Of a DNA stretch of 64,000 nucleotides, positions 46,188 to 54,220 are shown one piece after another. The notes under the pieces are model-generated. The model did not search any database. It was not told where the DNA came from and saw only the letters and a list, made by a program, of their open reading frames with translations. The stretch is from Pusillimonas sp. MFBS29 (GTDB lineage: Bacteria > Pseudomonadota > Gammaproteobacteria > Burkholderiales > Burkholderiaceae_B). Every line of letters starts with the position of its first letter. The stretch's first letter is position 1. The translations under genes were made by a program, and so were the position numbers. The stretch lies in contig NZ_JAJEWL010000002.1 of assembly GCF_020687695.1 (NCBI RefSeq), positions 248,001 to 312,000 on the forward strand, given 5' to 3'.

Positions 46188-47627
46188 ATGAAGCAATTGA
46201 AGACTGATGTTGCCATTATTGGCGCCGGCACGGCAGGGCTGTCTGCCTATCGTGCGGCCAAGAAGGCCGGAAAACAAGCCATACTTATCGAAGGCGGACA
46301 GCACGGCACCACATGTGCCCGCGTCGGTTGCATGCCCTCCAAGCTGTTGATTGCCGCTGCCGAGGCCGCTCACACGGCGGCTAACGCGGCGCCCTTTGGT
46401 GTTCACATACAGGGCAGCGTTCGCATAGACGGCAAACAGGTCATGGATCGCGTCAAGCGAGAACGCGACCGCTTTGTCGGGTTTGTACTGGACAGTGTGG
46501 AAGGCATTCCCGCCGACGAGAAGGTCAGCGGTTATGCCCGATTCCTGTCTGATACGGTGCTTCAGGTGGATGACCATACCGAGATCACCGCCGGCAGCAT
46601 TGTTATTGCCACCGGGTCCTCGCCTTTTGTGCCCGACGCCTACCGCTCCGGAGGGGACCGGGTCATCGTAAACGACGATGTTTTCTACTGGGACGACCTG
46701 CCTGCAAGCGTGATGGTGGTGGGTTCGGGTGTAATAGGGCTGGAGCTGGGGCAGGCCCTGGCACGCCTGGGCGTCCAGACCACGATTGTGAATCGCAGTG
46801 GCGGGGTGGGCGGGATCACTGATCCGGAAGTCAGGGCCAGTGCGGCTGCAGCTTTCCTGGACGAGCTTGCTCTTGAGCTGAATGCGGAAATCAAAAGCGT
46901 GCGTCGCGCAGGTGAGCAGCTGGAGGTCGTCTACCAGGCGGAGAATGGTGAAGAACACACCGCCAGTGTTGATTATTTGCTGGTCGCCACAGGACGTCGA
47001 CCCAATCTTAAGGCATTGGACCTGCACAATACGTCGGCCACGCTCGACGACAAGGGTATGCCTGAGTACGATGCGGCTACCTTGCAGATAGGCACCAGCC
47101 CGATTTTTATTGCCGGTGACGTCAATGGTGTGCTGCCGCTATTGCACGAGGCGGCCGACGATGGCCAATTCGCCGGAGATAACGCAGCGTCTTATCCCAA
47201 TGTGCAGCCGGCACAGCGTCGCGCTCCAATGGCTGTAGTGTTTACCGACCCGCAACTGGCCCAGGCGGGCGTGCGGTACAAAGACCTGCCGGCCCAGGGA
47301 GTGGCCATAGGCGAGGTCGATTTCAGAAACCAAGGGCGCTCTCGGGTCATGCTTAAGAACCGGGGCAAGTTGCGTGTGTACGCAAGCGTGCGTGATGGTC
47401 GATTCCTGGGGGCCGAGATGGCAGGCCCGGCCATGGAGCACATCGCGCATTTGCTGGCCTGGGCGGTGCAGAAGAAGCTGACGGTTGCCGAGATGCTGAA
47501 GATGCCTTTCTACCATCCTGTGGTGGAAGAGGGGTTACGTACGGCGTTGAGGGATTGCGCCAGGAAACTGGTGGAGGCAGAGCTGGAGCAGGTATGCGAG
47601 GGGGATCAGGCGGTCAATAACGCTTGA
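46188..47627 (+). CDS. Dihydrolipoyl-dehydrogenase-like flavin disulfide oxidoreductase
   Basis: A 479-aa class I pyridine nucleotide-disulfide oxidoreductase. FAD-binding IIGAGTAGLSAYRAA, the redox disulfide TCARVGCMPSK, NAD(P)-binding VVGSGVIGLELGQALARLG, second FAD motif PIFIAGDVNG and the C-terminal His-Glu region YHPVVEEGLRTAL are present. It differs from the pyruvate dehydrogenase E3 gene at 58.7 kb (no lipoyl domain, altered GGTC to GTTC start of the redox motif), so it probably serves another substrate. It stands alone after the nitroreductase gene. Confidence 0.85.
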   Translation: MKQLKTDVAIIGAGTAGLSAYRAAKKAGKQAILIEGGQHGTTCARVGCMPSKLLIAAAEAAHTAANAAPFGVHIQGSVRIDGKQVMDRVKRERDRFVGFVLDSVEGIPADEKVSGYARFLSDTVLQVDDHTEITAGSIVIATGSSPFVPDAYRSGGDRVIVNDDVFYWDDLPASVMVVGSGVIGLELGQALARLGVQTTIVNRSGGVGGITDPEVRASAAAAFLDELALELNAEIKSVRRAGEQLEVVYQAENGEEHTASVDYLLVATGRRPNLKALDLHNTSATLDDKGMPEYDAATLQIGTSPIFIAGDVNGVLPLLHEAADDGQFAGDNAASYPNVQPAQRRAPMAVVFTDPQLAQAGVRYKDLPAQGVAIGEVDFRNQGRSRVMLKNRGKLRVYASVRDGRFLGAEMAGPAMEHIAHLLAWAVQKKLTVAEMLKMPFYHPVVEEGLRTALRDCARKLVEAELEQVCEGDQAVNNA

Positions 47628-47648
47628 AGGGTGATTGCGTGTTTTTTA

Positions 47649-47720
47649 GACGCACAGCGGTTGCATGATCCCTTGGTATTTGTTGACGCACAGCGGCTGC
47701 ATGGTCCCTTGGTATTTATT
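47649..47720. repeat. Two 36-bp tandem repeat units in an intergenic region
   Basis: Units 47649-47684 and 47685-47720 match at 33 of 36 positions; a third begins (GACGCAC) at 47721. Read on the minus strand, each unit is 12 codons long and encodes a repeated peptide like NKYQGTMQPLCV, though no convincing gene start exists. The array begins 22 bp after the oxidoreductase stop. The second unit also forms the outer part of the long inverted repeat described next. Confidence 0.85.
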
Positions 47721-47926
47721 GACGCACGGGGGTGTCTGGGGCTGGGCTTTGCTCCCCGTGACTGGTTCGGCGCCTGCGCGCCGAACGCCGCATCGCCTCG
47801 CTCGTACGCCCATTCGGGCTTCCTTCGCTTCCGGCTCGCTCAGCCCCGGAAGTCGCCGCAGCCCGGCCCCAGACACCCCCCGTGCTGCGTCATGAATATC
47901 AAGGGACCATGCAACCGCTGTGCTGC
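47685..47926. mobile_element. Long imperfect inverted-repeat element (possible non-autonomous or RNA-structured element)
   Basis: This fills most of the only gap over 300 bp in the window (47628-47968). Left arm 47685-47747 and right arm 47861-47926 are imperfect inverted copies of about 63-66 bp. They share CGCACAGCGG-type ends, a GCATGGTCCCTTG core and a GGGGGTGTCTGGGGC inner block. The 113-bp spacer contains two perfect hairpins: 47765-47786 (9-bp stem) and 47828-47852 (7-bp stem). There is no transposase and no convincing ORF. It resembles a MITE or a dispersed repeat, but no target-site duplication was identified. Confidence 0.6.
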
Positions 47927-47968
47927 GGCCGCTGCATCATAATTGAGCCGAACCCCGAGTCCCGCCAA

Positions 47969-48568
47969 TTATCCCTGCTGCTCCAGCAGGGTTTTCACCC
48001 CGGCCGTGAGCACTTCGACCGACTCGGTATCTGCCGCCAGGTAGCGTGCCTTGCCGTTCGCGTCGAAAATATACACGCCACGGCTGTGGGCGACTTCATA
48101 ATTGTTGGGATTGTCGGCAGACGGCTTTTCAATCTGGAATGCCACCCGGTAGCGGCGAGCCACGGCAGCTACCTGTTTTTCAGTGCCCGTCAGGCCCATG
48201 GCGCCGCTGTCAAAGGCATTCACATACGCTTGCAGGATGTCCGGTGTATCACGATGCGGATCGACGCTGATGAATACGATGCGCACCTTGTCGGCCTGCT
48301 CGCCCAGCTCGTTCATGACTTGCGACAGTTGCGCCATGGTTGTGGGGCAAATGTCGGGGCAACTGGCGTAGCCAAAGAACAGCATCACGGTACTGCCCTT
48401 GAGATCTTCTTCGGTGACGGTCTTGTTGCCGGCTGCCTGTAATGTGAATTCCAGGTCTGGCAGGAAGCCGCGCACACTGTGCAAGGCAGTTTCGGCCTGG
48501 GCAGCAGAGGTACCGGCCAGCAATACGCCGGCCAGCAGGCTGAGAAAGAAACGATGAATGATACGCAT
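47969..48568 (-). CDS. SCO1/SenC family copper/thiol protein
   Basis: A 199-aa thioredoxin-fold protein for copper delivery to cytochrome c oxidase. An N-terminal signal or anchor (about residues 1-26) precedes the copper motif YASCPDICPTTM (Cys70, Cys74), FISVDPHRDTPDIL and the third ligand His in NYEVAHSRGVYIFD. All three ligands are retained. The frame is open upstream to 48679, but ATG 48568 starts the signal peptide. It lies 52 bp after prlC on the same strand and is the last gene of that run. Confidence 0.9.
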   Translation of the reverse strand: MRIIHRFFLSLLAGVLLAGTSAAQAETALHSVRGFLPDLEFTLQAAGNKTVTEEDLKGSTVMLFFGYASCPDICPTTMAQLSQVMNELGEQADKVRIVFISVDPHRDTPDILQAYVNAFDSGAMGLTGTEKQVAAVARRYRVAFQIEKPSADNPNNYEVAHSRGVYIFDANGKARYLAADTESVEVLTAGVKTLLEQQG

Positions 48569-48620
48569 GGCAGTCACGACAGAAACAGGCAGTAGAACCT
48601 GATGATTATAGGCCAGCCGC

Positions 48621-50696
48621 TTATACAGCGGCCTCGGCCATGCCGCTGTGGCGCAGCAGCGCATCGATTGAAGGTTCACGCCCCCGGAATGCCCTGAACG
48701 AGTCTGCGGCCGGGCGTGATCCGCCTACCGCCAGGATTTCGTCCAGGAAGCGTTGGCCGGTTGCTGCGTCCAGGGTGTCGCGCGGCTGCCCGGGAGCAAC
48801 GGCGGGACTGTTCTCTTCGAATGCGGCATAGGCATCGGCCGACAGCACTTCAGCCCATTTGTAGCTGTAGTAGCCCGCACCATAGCCTCCGGCAAACAAA
48901 TGCGAGAAGTTGTGCGGGAAGCGATTCCAGGAGGGGGGAAAGAGTACAGCGACTTCCTGGCGCACCTGGTTAAGCTGTTCCAGCACGGCCGTCATGGACA
49001 GGCCCTGGGCTTGGTCGTGAATCAGCATGTCGAACAGTGAGAACTCCAGCTGCCGTACCATCTGCATCCCGCCCTGGAAGTTGCGCGCCGACAGGAGTTT
49101 GTCGTACAGCTCGCGTGGCAGCGGCCGGCCTGTTTCGACGTGGGCGGACAGGCTCTGGATGACCTTGTATTCCCAGCAAAAATTCTCCATGAACTGTGAT
49201 GGAAGCTCGATGGCGTCCCATTCCACACTAGCGAAAGCTGAGGCACCAGGGTCATCGACCTGCGACAGCAAGGCGTGCAAGGCATGGCCACTTTCGTGGA
49301 ACAGGGTAATGACATCGTCGTGCGTCAACAGGGCGGGCTTGCCATTGTGTCCGCGTGAAAAGTTGCAGGTCAGGTAGACCACGGGGGTCTGAATGGCCTG
49401 GCCCAGACGGCGACGACTGCGTTCGCTGTCGACCCATGCGCCGCTTTGCTTGCCTTGGCGGGCATACAAATCCATGTACAAGGTGCCCAGCACCTCGTCC
49501 TGAGCCGATATGACTTCATAAGCCTGTGCGTCGGCATGCCAGGTGGGTGCGTGGCTGGGCCTTAATTGCACGTTGAACAGGCTGGTGACTACATGGAAGA
49601 GGCCGGTCAATACCTGCGGTTCGGTAAAGTATTGTTTGATTTCTTCTTCAGAATACGCGTAGCGGGCTTCGCGCAGACGCTCCGACGCAAAGGCGATATC
49701 CCAGGGTTGCAGATCGCTCAAGGCGAGCTGGTCTGCGGCGAATTTACGCAACTCAGCCAGATCGCGGGTGGCATGCGGCTTGGCCTTGGCTGCCAGTTCG
49801 CGCAGAAAATCCAGCACCTGGCCGGCGTTGTCGGCCATGCGTGTTTCCAGCCGCAGACTGGCGTAGCTGCTGTAGCCCAACAATGCCGCCTCTTCGGCGC
49901 GCAATGCAAGTAATTGTTCTATCAGCGCCGAGTTATCCAGTTCGGCGGGGCCTTGCTCAGACGCAATGGTCGAGTAGGCGCGATACATGTCCTGGCGCAA
50001 CTGACGGTCGAGGGCGTTCTGCATGACAGGCAGGTAGCAGGGCATCTTGAGCGTCAGCTTCCAGCCGTCCTGGCCGTCGGCCTTGGCTGCATCGTGCGCG
50101 GCCTGCACGACATCGGCGGGCAAGCCTGCCAGCCGTGCCTCATCGGTCAAGAGCAAAGACCACTGATCGACCGAATCGAGCACATGCTCGGAAAATTTCT
50201 GGGACGCCTGTGCCTGCTGATCGGAGATTTCTGCGTAACGTTCGCGCGCCTTGCCTTGCAGCTCGACGCCGCCGAGCCGGAAATCGCGCAGGGCGAGATC
50301 TATGATGCGCCGGCGTACTGCCGGCAACCGGGCGTATTCGGGAGCATCCTTCAGGCGTTTGTACTGCGTATACAGACCGGTATGCAGCCCGACCCAGGTG
50401 GAAAACTCGGTAACCAAGGGCAGGCATTGGTTGTAGGCCGCGCGCAGTTCAGGAGTATTCACCACCGCGTTCAGATGGCCCGCGACGGACCAGGCCCGCC
50501 AGAGTTTCCCGGTGGTGTCTTCCAATGGCTCAATGATCGCATCCCAGGTGGGAGCCAGGGCAGGCTGCGCGCATGCTTCGACAGCCTGCCGGCTTTCTTC
50601 GATGAGCATGCTGATGGCAGGCTCGATATGCTCGGGCCTGATTGCGGCGTAGTCGATCAGTTCGGAAATTGGGAACAGAAGGGGATTTTGAGTCAT
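48621..50696 (-). CDS. prlC: Oligopeptidase A (M3 family)
   Basis: A 691-aa cytosolic zinc metallopeptidase that degrades oligopeptides, including cleaved signal peptides. The HExxH site is LFHESGHALHALLSQ with the downstream Glu ligand in PSQFMENFCWEY. The length matches E. coli PrlC (680 aa). The frame extends 105 codons further to 51011, but that part is antisense-like arginine-rich sequence inside folD; ATG 50696 (MTQNPLLFPISELIDY) is the family start. It follows folD by 23 bp. Confidence 0.94.
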   Translation of the reverse strand: MTQNPLLFPISELIDYAAIRPEHIEPAISMLIEESRQAVEACAQPALAPTWDAIIEPLEDTTGKLWRAWSVAGHLNAVVNTPELRAAYNQCLPLVTEFSTWVGLHTGLYTQYKRLKDAPEYARLPAVRRRIIDLALRDFRLGGVELQGKARERYAEISDQQAQASQKFSEHVLDSVDQWSLLLTDEARLAGLPADVVQAAHDAAKADGQDGWKLTLKMPCYLPVMQNALDRQLRQDMYRAYSTIASEQGPAELDNSALIEQLLALRAEEAALLGYSSYASLRLETRMADNAGQVLDFLRELAAKAKPHATRDLAELRKFAADQLALSDLQPWDIAFASERLREARYAYSEEEIKQYFTEPQVLTGLFHVVTSLFNVQLRPSHAPTWHADAQAYEVISAQDEVLGTLYMDLYARQGKQSGAWVDSERSRRRLGQAIQTPVVYLTCNFSRGHNGKPALLTHDDVITLFHESGHALHALLSQVDDPGASAFASVEWDAIELPSQFMENFCWEYKVIQSLSAHVETGRPLPRELYDKLLSARNFQGGMQMVRQLEFSLFDMLIHDQAQGLSMTAVLEQLNQVRQEVAVLFPPSWNRFPHNFSHLFAGGYGAGYYSYKWAEVLSADAYAAFEENSPAVAPGQPRDTLDAATGQRFLDEILAVGGSRPAADSFRAFRGREPSIDALLRHSGMAEAAV

Positions 50697-50719
50697 TGCT
50701 ACCGTGTTGTGTATTGCGT

Positions 50720-51571
50720 TCAGGCGGCGCTGCGCTCGGCAGCTTCCAGCGTGTTGACCAACAGCATGGCGATGGTCATGGGGCCGACACCGCCCGGAAC
50801 GGGTGTGATGCGGCCGGCTACCTTGACGGCGGATTCGAAATCGACGTCGCCTACCAGTTTGCCTTGCTCGGTACGATTGATGCCAACATCGATAACGGTG
50901 GCGCCGGGCTTGATCATGTCGCCCGTGACCATGCCTGGTTTGCCGGTTGCGACCACGAGAACGTCGGCACGACGCGTTTGCGCTGCAAGATCGCGTGTCT
51001 TGGAGTTGCACAGCGTGACCGTGGCTCCGGCGGCCAGCATAAGCATGGCCATGGGTTTACCCACAATATTGCTTGCGCCTACCACCACTGCTTCGGCGCC
51101 CCACAGCGACACATTTTCGGATTCCAGCATCTTCATGACGCCGTAAGGCGTGCAGGGGCGGAACAGCGGTTGACCGGTCATGAGCAGACCTGCATTGCTG
51201 ATGTGAAAGCCGTCTACGTCTTTTTCGGCCGCAATGGTTTCGATGACCCGCGCCGAATTCATGTGGCGTGGCAACGGCAGCTGAACCAGTATGCCGTGAA
51301 TTTCGTTGTCGGTATTGAGCTCGCGCACGATGTCGAGCAGGGCGTCTTCAGTGATATCACCGTCGAGCCGGATGACTCGCGAATTCAGGCCGGCCTTTTC
51401 GCATGCCGCAGCCTTGTTTCGTACATAAACCTGCGAAGCGGGGTCTTCGCCGACCAGGACAACGGCGAGGCCGGGCGTGATGCCACGTGCTTTCAAGGCC
51501 TGGACGCGGGTGGATACTTCAGACTTGACGGCTTCGGATAAAGCTTTGCCATCGATGATGCTTGCACTCAT
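50720..51571 (-). CDS. folD: Methylenetetrahydrofolate dehydrogenase/cyclohydrolase
   Basis: A 283-aa bifunctional enzyme interconverting 5,10-methylene-, methenyl- and 10-formyl-tetrahydrofolate with NADP. Signature blocks are [20 protein letters not shown] with the catalytic Lys in [22 protein letters not shown] and the NADP loop [17 protein letters not shown]. The ATG overlaps the stop of the FixJ-like regulator (ATGA at 51568-51571), placing folate metabolism in a transcript with a two-component system. Confidence 0.97.
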   Translation of the reverse strand: MSASIIDGKALSEAVKSEVSTRVQALKARGITPGLAVVLVGEDPASQVYVRNKAAACEKAGLNSRVIRLDGDITEDALLDIVRELNTDNEIHGILVQLPLPRHMNSARVIETIAAEKDVDGFHISNAGLLMTGQPLFRPCTPYGVMKMLESENVSLWGAEAVVVGASNIVGKPMAMLMLAAGATVTLCNSKTRDLAAQTRRADVLVVATGKPGMVTGDMIKPGATVIDVGINRTEQGKLVGDVDFESAVKVAGRITPVPGGVGPMTIAMLLVNTLEAAERSAA

Positions 51572-52191
51572 GCTGCGGTCTCTTTGGTCAGGGCGATCTT
51601 CATCAGGTCGGCCACGGTGGTTACTTCAAGTTTTTCCATGATGTTGGCGCGGTGAGCTTCGACCGTCTTGATGCTGATGTTCAGGTCGCCGGCAATCTGC
51701 TTGTTCAGTCGGCCGGCAACGATGCGTTCCAGTACCTGCTGTTCGCGGGCCGTCAGGCGACTGAGCACGGCCTGATGATTCTTCTGGGCCTGGGCTTGAT
51801 TCACGCGCTCGGTGGCTTGTTCAAGCATGCGGGCGACAATGGTACGCAGGTCAGTTTCGTTAAATGGCTTTTCAAGAAAATCCACGGCACCTTTCTTCAT
51901 GGTGGACACCGCCATGGGAACGTCGCCGTGTCCGGTGATGAACACGATGGGCAGCGGGGCGCCGCGCTGGTTGAGCTCTTCCTGGAGCTCGAGTCCGCTC
52001 ATGCCGGGCATGCGCACATCGGCGATGAGCACGCCTACCTGGTCGGGTTCGTAAGCATGCAGGAATTCTTCAGCACCGCTGAAGCTCCGGACGCGGTAAC
52101 CGTTGGCTTCCAGCAGCCAGCGTAATGAGTCGCGTACCGCTTCGTCGTCATCAACGATAAAAACAGTGCTCGGTGCTTGAGATGTAGTCAT
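51568..52191 (-). CDS. FixJ-family response regulator
   Basis: A 207-aa DNA-binding regulator. The receiver domain (about residues 8-125) has the acidic pair in [13 protein letters not shown], phosphoacceptor Asp58 in [12 protein letters not shown] and Lys in FLEKPF. The C-terminal LuxR-type helix-turn-helix (about 140-203) reads [20 protein letters not shown]. It is encoded directly after its cognate sensor kinase with a 4-bp overlap. The target is unknown; the divergent aceE operon is a candidate by position only. ATG 52191 is preferred to the 35-codon upstream extension. Confidence 0.9.
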   Translation of the reverse strand: MTTSQAPSTVFIVDDDEAVRDSLRWLLEANGYRVRSFSGAEEFLHAYEPDQVGVLIADVRMPGMSGLELQEELNQRGAPLPIVFITGHGDVPMAVSTMKKGAVDFLEKPFNETDLRTIVARMLEQATERVNQAQAQKNHQAVLSRLTAREQQVLERIVAGRLNKQIAGDLNISIKTVEAHRANIMEKLEVTTVADLMKIALTKETAA

Positions 52192-53945
52192 GCATTCAAC
52201 TCCTGGGGATTTTCTGTTGTGCTGTTCGCTTGTGGCTTGGCGCAAGGCAGGGTGAAACGGAAGATAGTACCGCCTTCTGGATTCTCGCTGGCCCATAGAC
52301 GGCCATGATGCGATTCGATAATAGTACGGCAGATGTTCAGCCCCATGCCCAAACCTTCGGATTTGGTGCTGTAGAAGGGCTCGAACAGGCGTTCAGGGTC
52401 GCGCAGGCCGTGACCGCGGTCGATAACCGCGATTTCAACCAGGGCGCCTTGATCTGTAATAACCAGATGCAGGGTGCGGTAGTCGCTGCTTTCCATGGCC
52501 TCAACCCCATTTTTAAGCAGGTTCAATAATACCTGCTCTATAAGTATGGGGTCGGCCAGTACATCGGGAATGTGTTCGGGCAGGTCGAGCTGAATGTCGA
52601 CCTGGCGTTTGCGCGCGTCAATGTCGGCAAAACCTACCGCATTGTCAACGATGCGCATCATCGGCACCGGCTGGCGACGGGGCTCGCTGCGCTTGACGAA
52701 CTCGCGTATGCGGCTGATGATCTTGCCGGCCCGTTCGGCCTGGTTAGCCGCCTTTTCCAGCGCTTCCAGCAAGCGCTCGGGATTGGCGTTGCCAGACTTG
52801 AGCATGGCGACGGCGCCCATGTTGTAGTTGCTGATGGCCGTTAGTGGCTGATTCAATTCGTGCGCCAGCGATGAGGCCATTTCACCCATGGTGGTCAGGC
52901 GGCTGGTGAGCTGGATTTTTTCCTGCTGAACGCGGGATGCCTCTTCGTGAGTACGCCTTTCGGTGATGTCGCGTGCCACTTGCAGGCGAACGCGACGACC
53001 GTCGGTCCATGCCAGTATGCGGTGATGCACTTCGAACCAGCGCTGGGCGGAATCCGAGAAGGTCTCTACGGTTTCGTCGGTGAATCTTCCCAGGCGGCCA
53101 CCCAGCAGCTCGGCGTGGCCGTTGGATTGCGCACCGAAAAAGCGCCGGTAGGTGCGGTTGGCAAAGAGCAGTTCCAGACCGTCGCTGGTGTCGGCCACCA
53201 CCGAGATCGCGTCATCCAGCCCTTCGAGCACCGTCATGAAGCGCTCGTGCGCGGCGGTGAGTGCTTCGCGTATGCGCTTGGGCTCGGTAATGTCGGTCAT
53301 GGAAGTCATCCAGCCTATCTGCTCGCCGTTCGGGTCGCGCAGCGGCGAGACATACATGCGTGCAGTAAAGCGCGAGCCATCGCGCCGCTGGGCCTCGACT
53401 TCCAGGCCGCTGCTGGGAGTGCGTCCGGACAAAAGCAGATCCAGGGTTTCCTGGTGTTGGGCATGCCGGCCCGGCAGCCAATAGGGAAAAGGTGTTGTGC
53501 GTCCGATCAGGTCGGCTTCGTTCCAGCCTATCATGCGGCAGAACGCCGGGTTCACGTAGGCAATGCGTCCGTGCATGTCGAAGACCCGCATGCCCGTGGA
53601 CATGGAGTTTTCCATGGCACGCCGAAATCCCGTTTCCGCAATCAGGGCGGCTTCGGCCCGCGTGCGAAAGCGCGTGTAGCGCCAGAGCGCCAGCAGGCTG
53701 AGAACGATGACCAGTGATAGGGCGGCCACCACCATGAGCAGGCGCTGCTGGCGCGTTTCCTGATCTATGGTGACGAACATGACGCTGTCGTTATGCAATT
53801 GCTGCAGCCAGACGAATACGCCCATGACACACAGGTACAGGATCAGCACGATGACCGGCGTCAGCCAATAGAAGCCGCGGCGCGGATGATTCGCCTGGTC
53901 GTAAAACGTGGTCGGTATCAGGGATTTCTTGGAAGGAGTCGCCAT
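52188..53945 (-). CDS. PAS-domain sensor histidine kinase (FixL-like architecture)
   Basis: A 585-aa membrane kinase. Two transmembrane helices (about residues 25-47 and 68-90) bracket a short periplasmic segment of about 20 residues. Two PAS domains follow (about 105-220 and 225-345), then a HisKA dimerisation domain with His361 in SLAHELNQPLTAISNY and a HATPase domain with LLKNGVEAM and GLGMGLNICRTIIESHHG. I see no haem-specific motif, so oxygen sensing cannot be claimed. It phosphorylates the regulator encoded downstream. Divergent from aceE. Confidence 0.88.
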   Translation of the reverse strand: MATPSKKSLIPTTFYDQANHPRRGFYWLTPVIVLILYLCVMGVFVWLQQLHNDSVMFVTIDQETRQQRLLMVVAALSLVIVLSLLALWRYTRFRTRAEAALIAETGFRRAMENSMSTGMRVFDMHGRIAYVNPAFCRMIGWNEADLIGRTTPFPYWLPGRHAQHQETLDLLLSGRTPSSGLEVEAQRRDGSRFTARMYVSPLRDPNGEQIGWMTSMTDITEPKRIREALTAAHERFMTVLEGLDDAISVVADTSDGLELLFANRTYRRFFGAQSNGHAELLGGRLGRFTDETVETFSDSAQRWFEVHHRILAWTDGRRVRLQVARDITERRTHEEASRVQQEKIQLTSRLTTMGEMASSLAHELNQPLTAISNYNMGAVAMLKSGNANPERLLEALEKAANQAERAGKIISRIREFVKRSEPRRQPVPMMRIVDNAVGFADIDARKRQVDIQLDLPEHIPDVLADPILIEQVLLNLLKNGVEAMESSDYRTLHLVITDQGALVEIAVIDRGHGLRDPERLFEPFYSTKSEGLGMGLNICRTIIESHHGRLWASENPEGGTIFRFTLPCAKPQANSTTENPQELNA

Positions 53946-54032
53946 GATTTCAGGTTCGAGCGCTTGCAAAAGGCTTGCGCAGGTCAATTGCTACAGGCAT
54001 TTTAGACTGTAACGACATCGACATTATTTCAC

Positions 54033-54038
54033 ATTATA
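54033..54038 (-). promoter_or_regulatory. Candidate -10 element for the sensor kinase operon
   Basis: On the minus strand this reads TATAAT exactly, in an AT-rich region. The predicted start near 54026 gives a leader of about 80 nt. No good -35 is visible (TTTCAT at 17-bp spacing). Confidence 0.4.
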
Positions 54039-54065
54039 AAAATTCATACCATAAAATGAAATTTT
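54038..54065. promoter_or_regulatory. Inverted repeat (candidate operator) between sensor kinase and aceE
   Basis: Arms AAAAATTCAT (54038-54047) and ATGAAATTTT (54056-54065) pair at nine of ten positions with an 8-bp centre. The repeat touches the candidate -10 of the minus-strand operon and abuts the candidate -35 of aceE, a position suited to co-regulation of both directions. Confidence 0.45.
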
Positions 54066-54067
54066 GC

Positions 54068-54096
54068 TTGTGCATATTCAAGCTCTTTCCTAGAAT
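54068..54096 (+). promoter_or_regulatory. Candidate promoter for the pyruvate dehydrogenase operon
   Basis: TTGTGC (54068-54073) and TAGAAT (54091-54096) are spaced by 17 bp. The -10 matches five of six positions; the -35 matches three. The predicted leader is about 118 nt and contains a short GGGG/CCCC hairpin near 54106-54124. Confidence 0.4.
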
Positions 54097-54220
54097 TGAA
54101 CCATTCGGGGATACCGCTGGCCCCGCACGGCTATACGCATTCGGTAGTTATTCAGGTATAACGTGAAGGTTGTTGCCAGCTTTCGTATCCGACTCCGCCA
54201 TCTCAACCAGGAGACAGCTT

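Noticed and set aside
47649-47926. CRISPR array at the repeat region.
   Set aside because: Only two 36-bp units, directly adjacent without spacers, and no cas genes in the window.
50696-51011. A 105-codon N-terminal extension of prlC.
   Set aside because: The extension is extremely Arg/His-rich, lies antisense-frame within folD on the same strand, and the family N-terminus begins at 50696.
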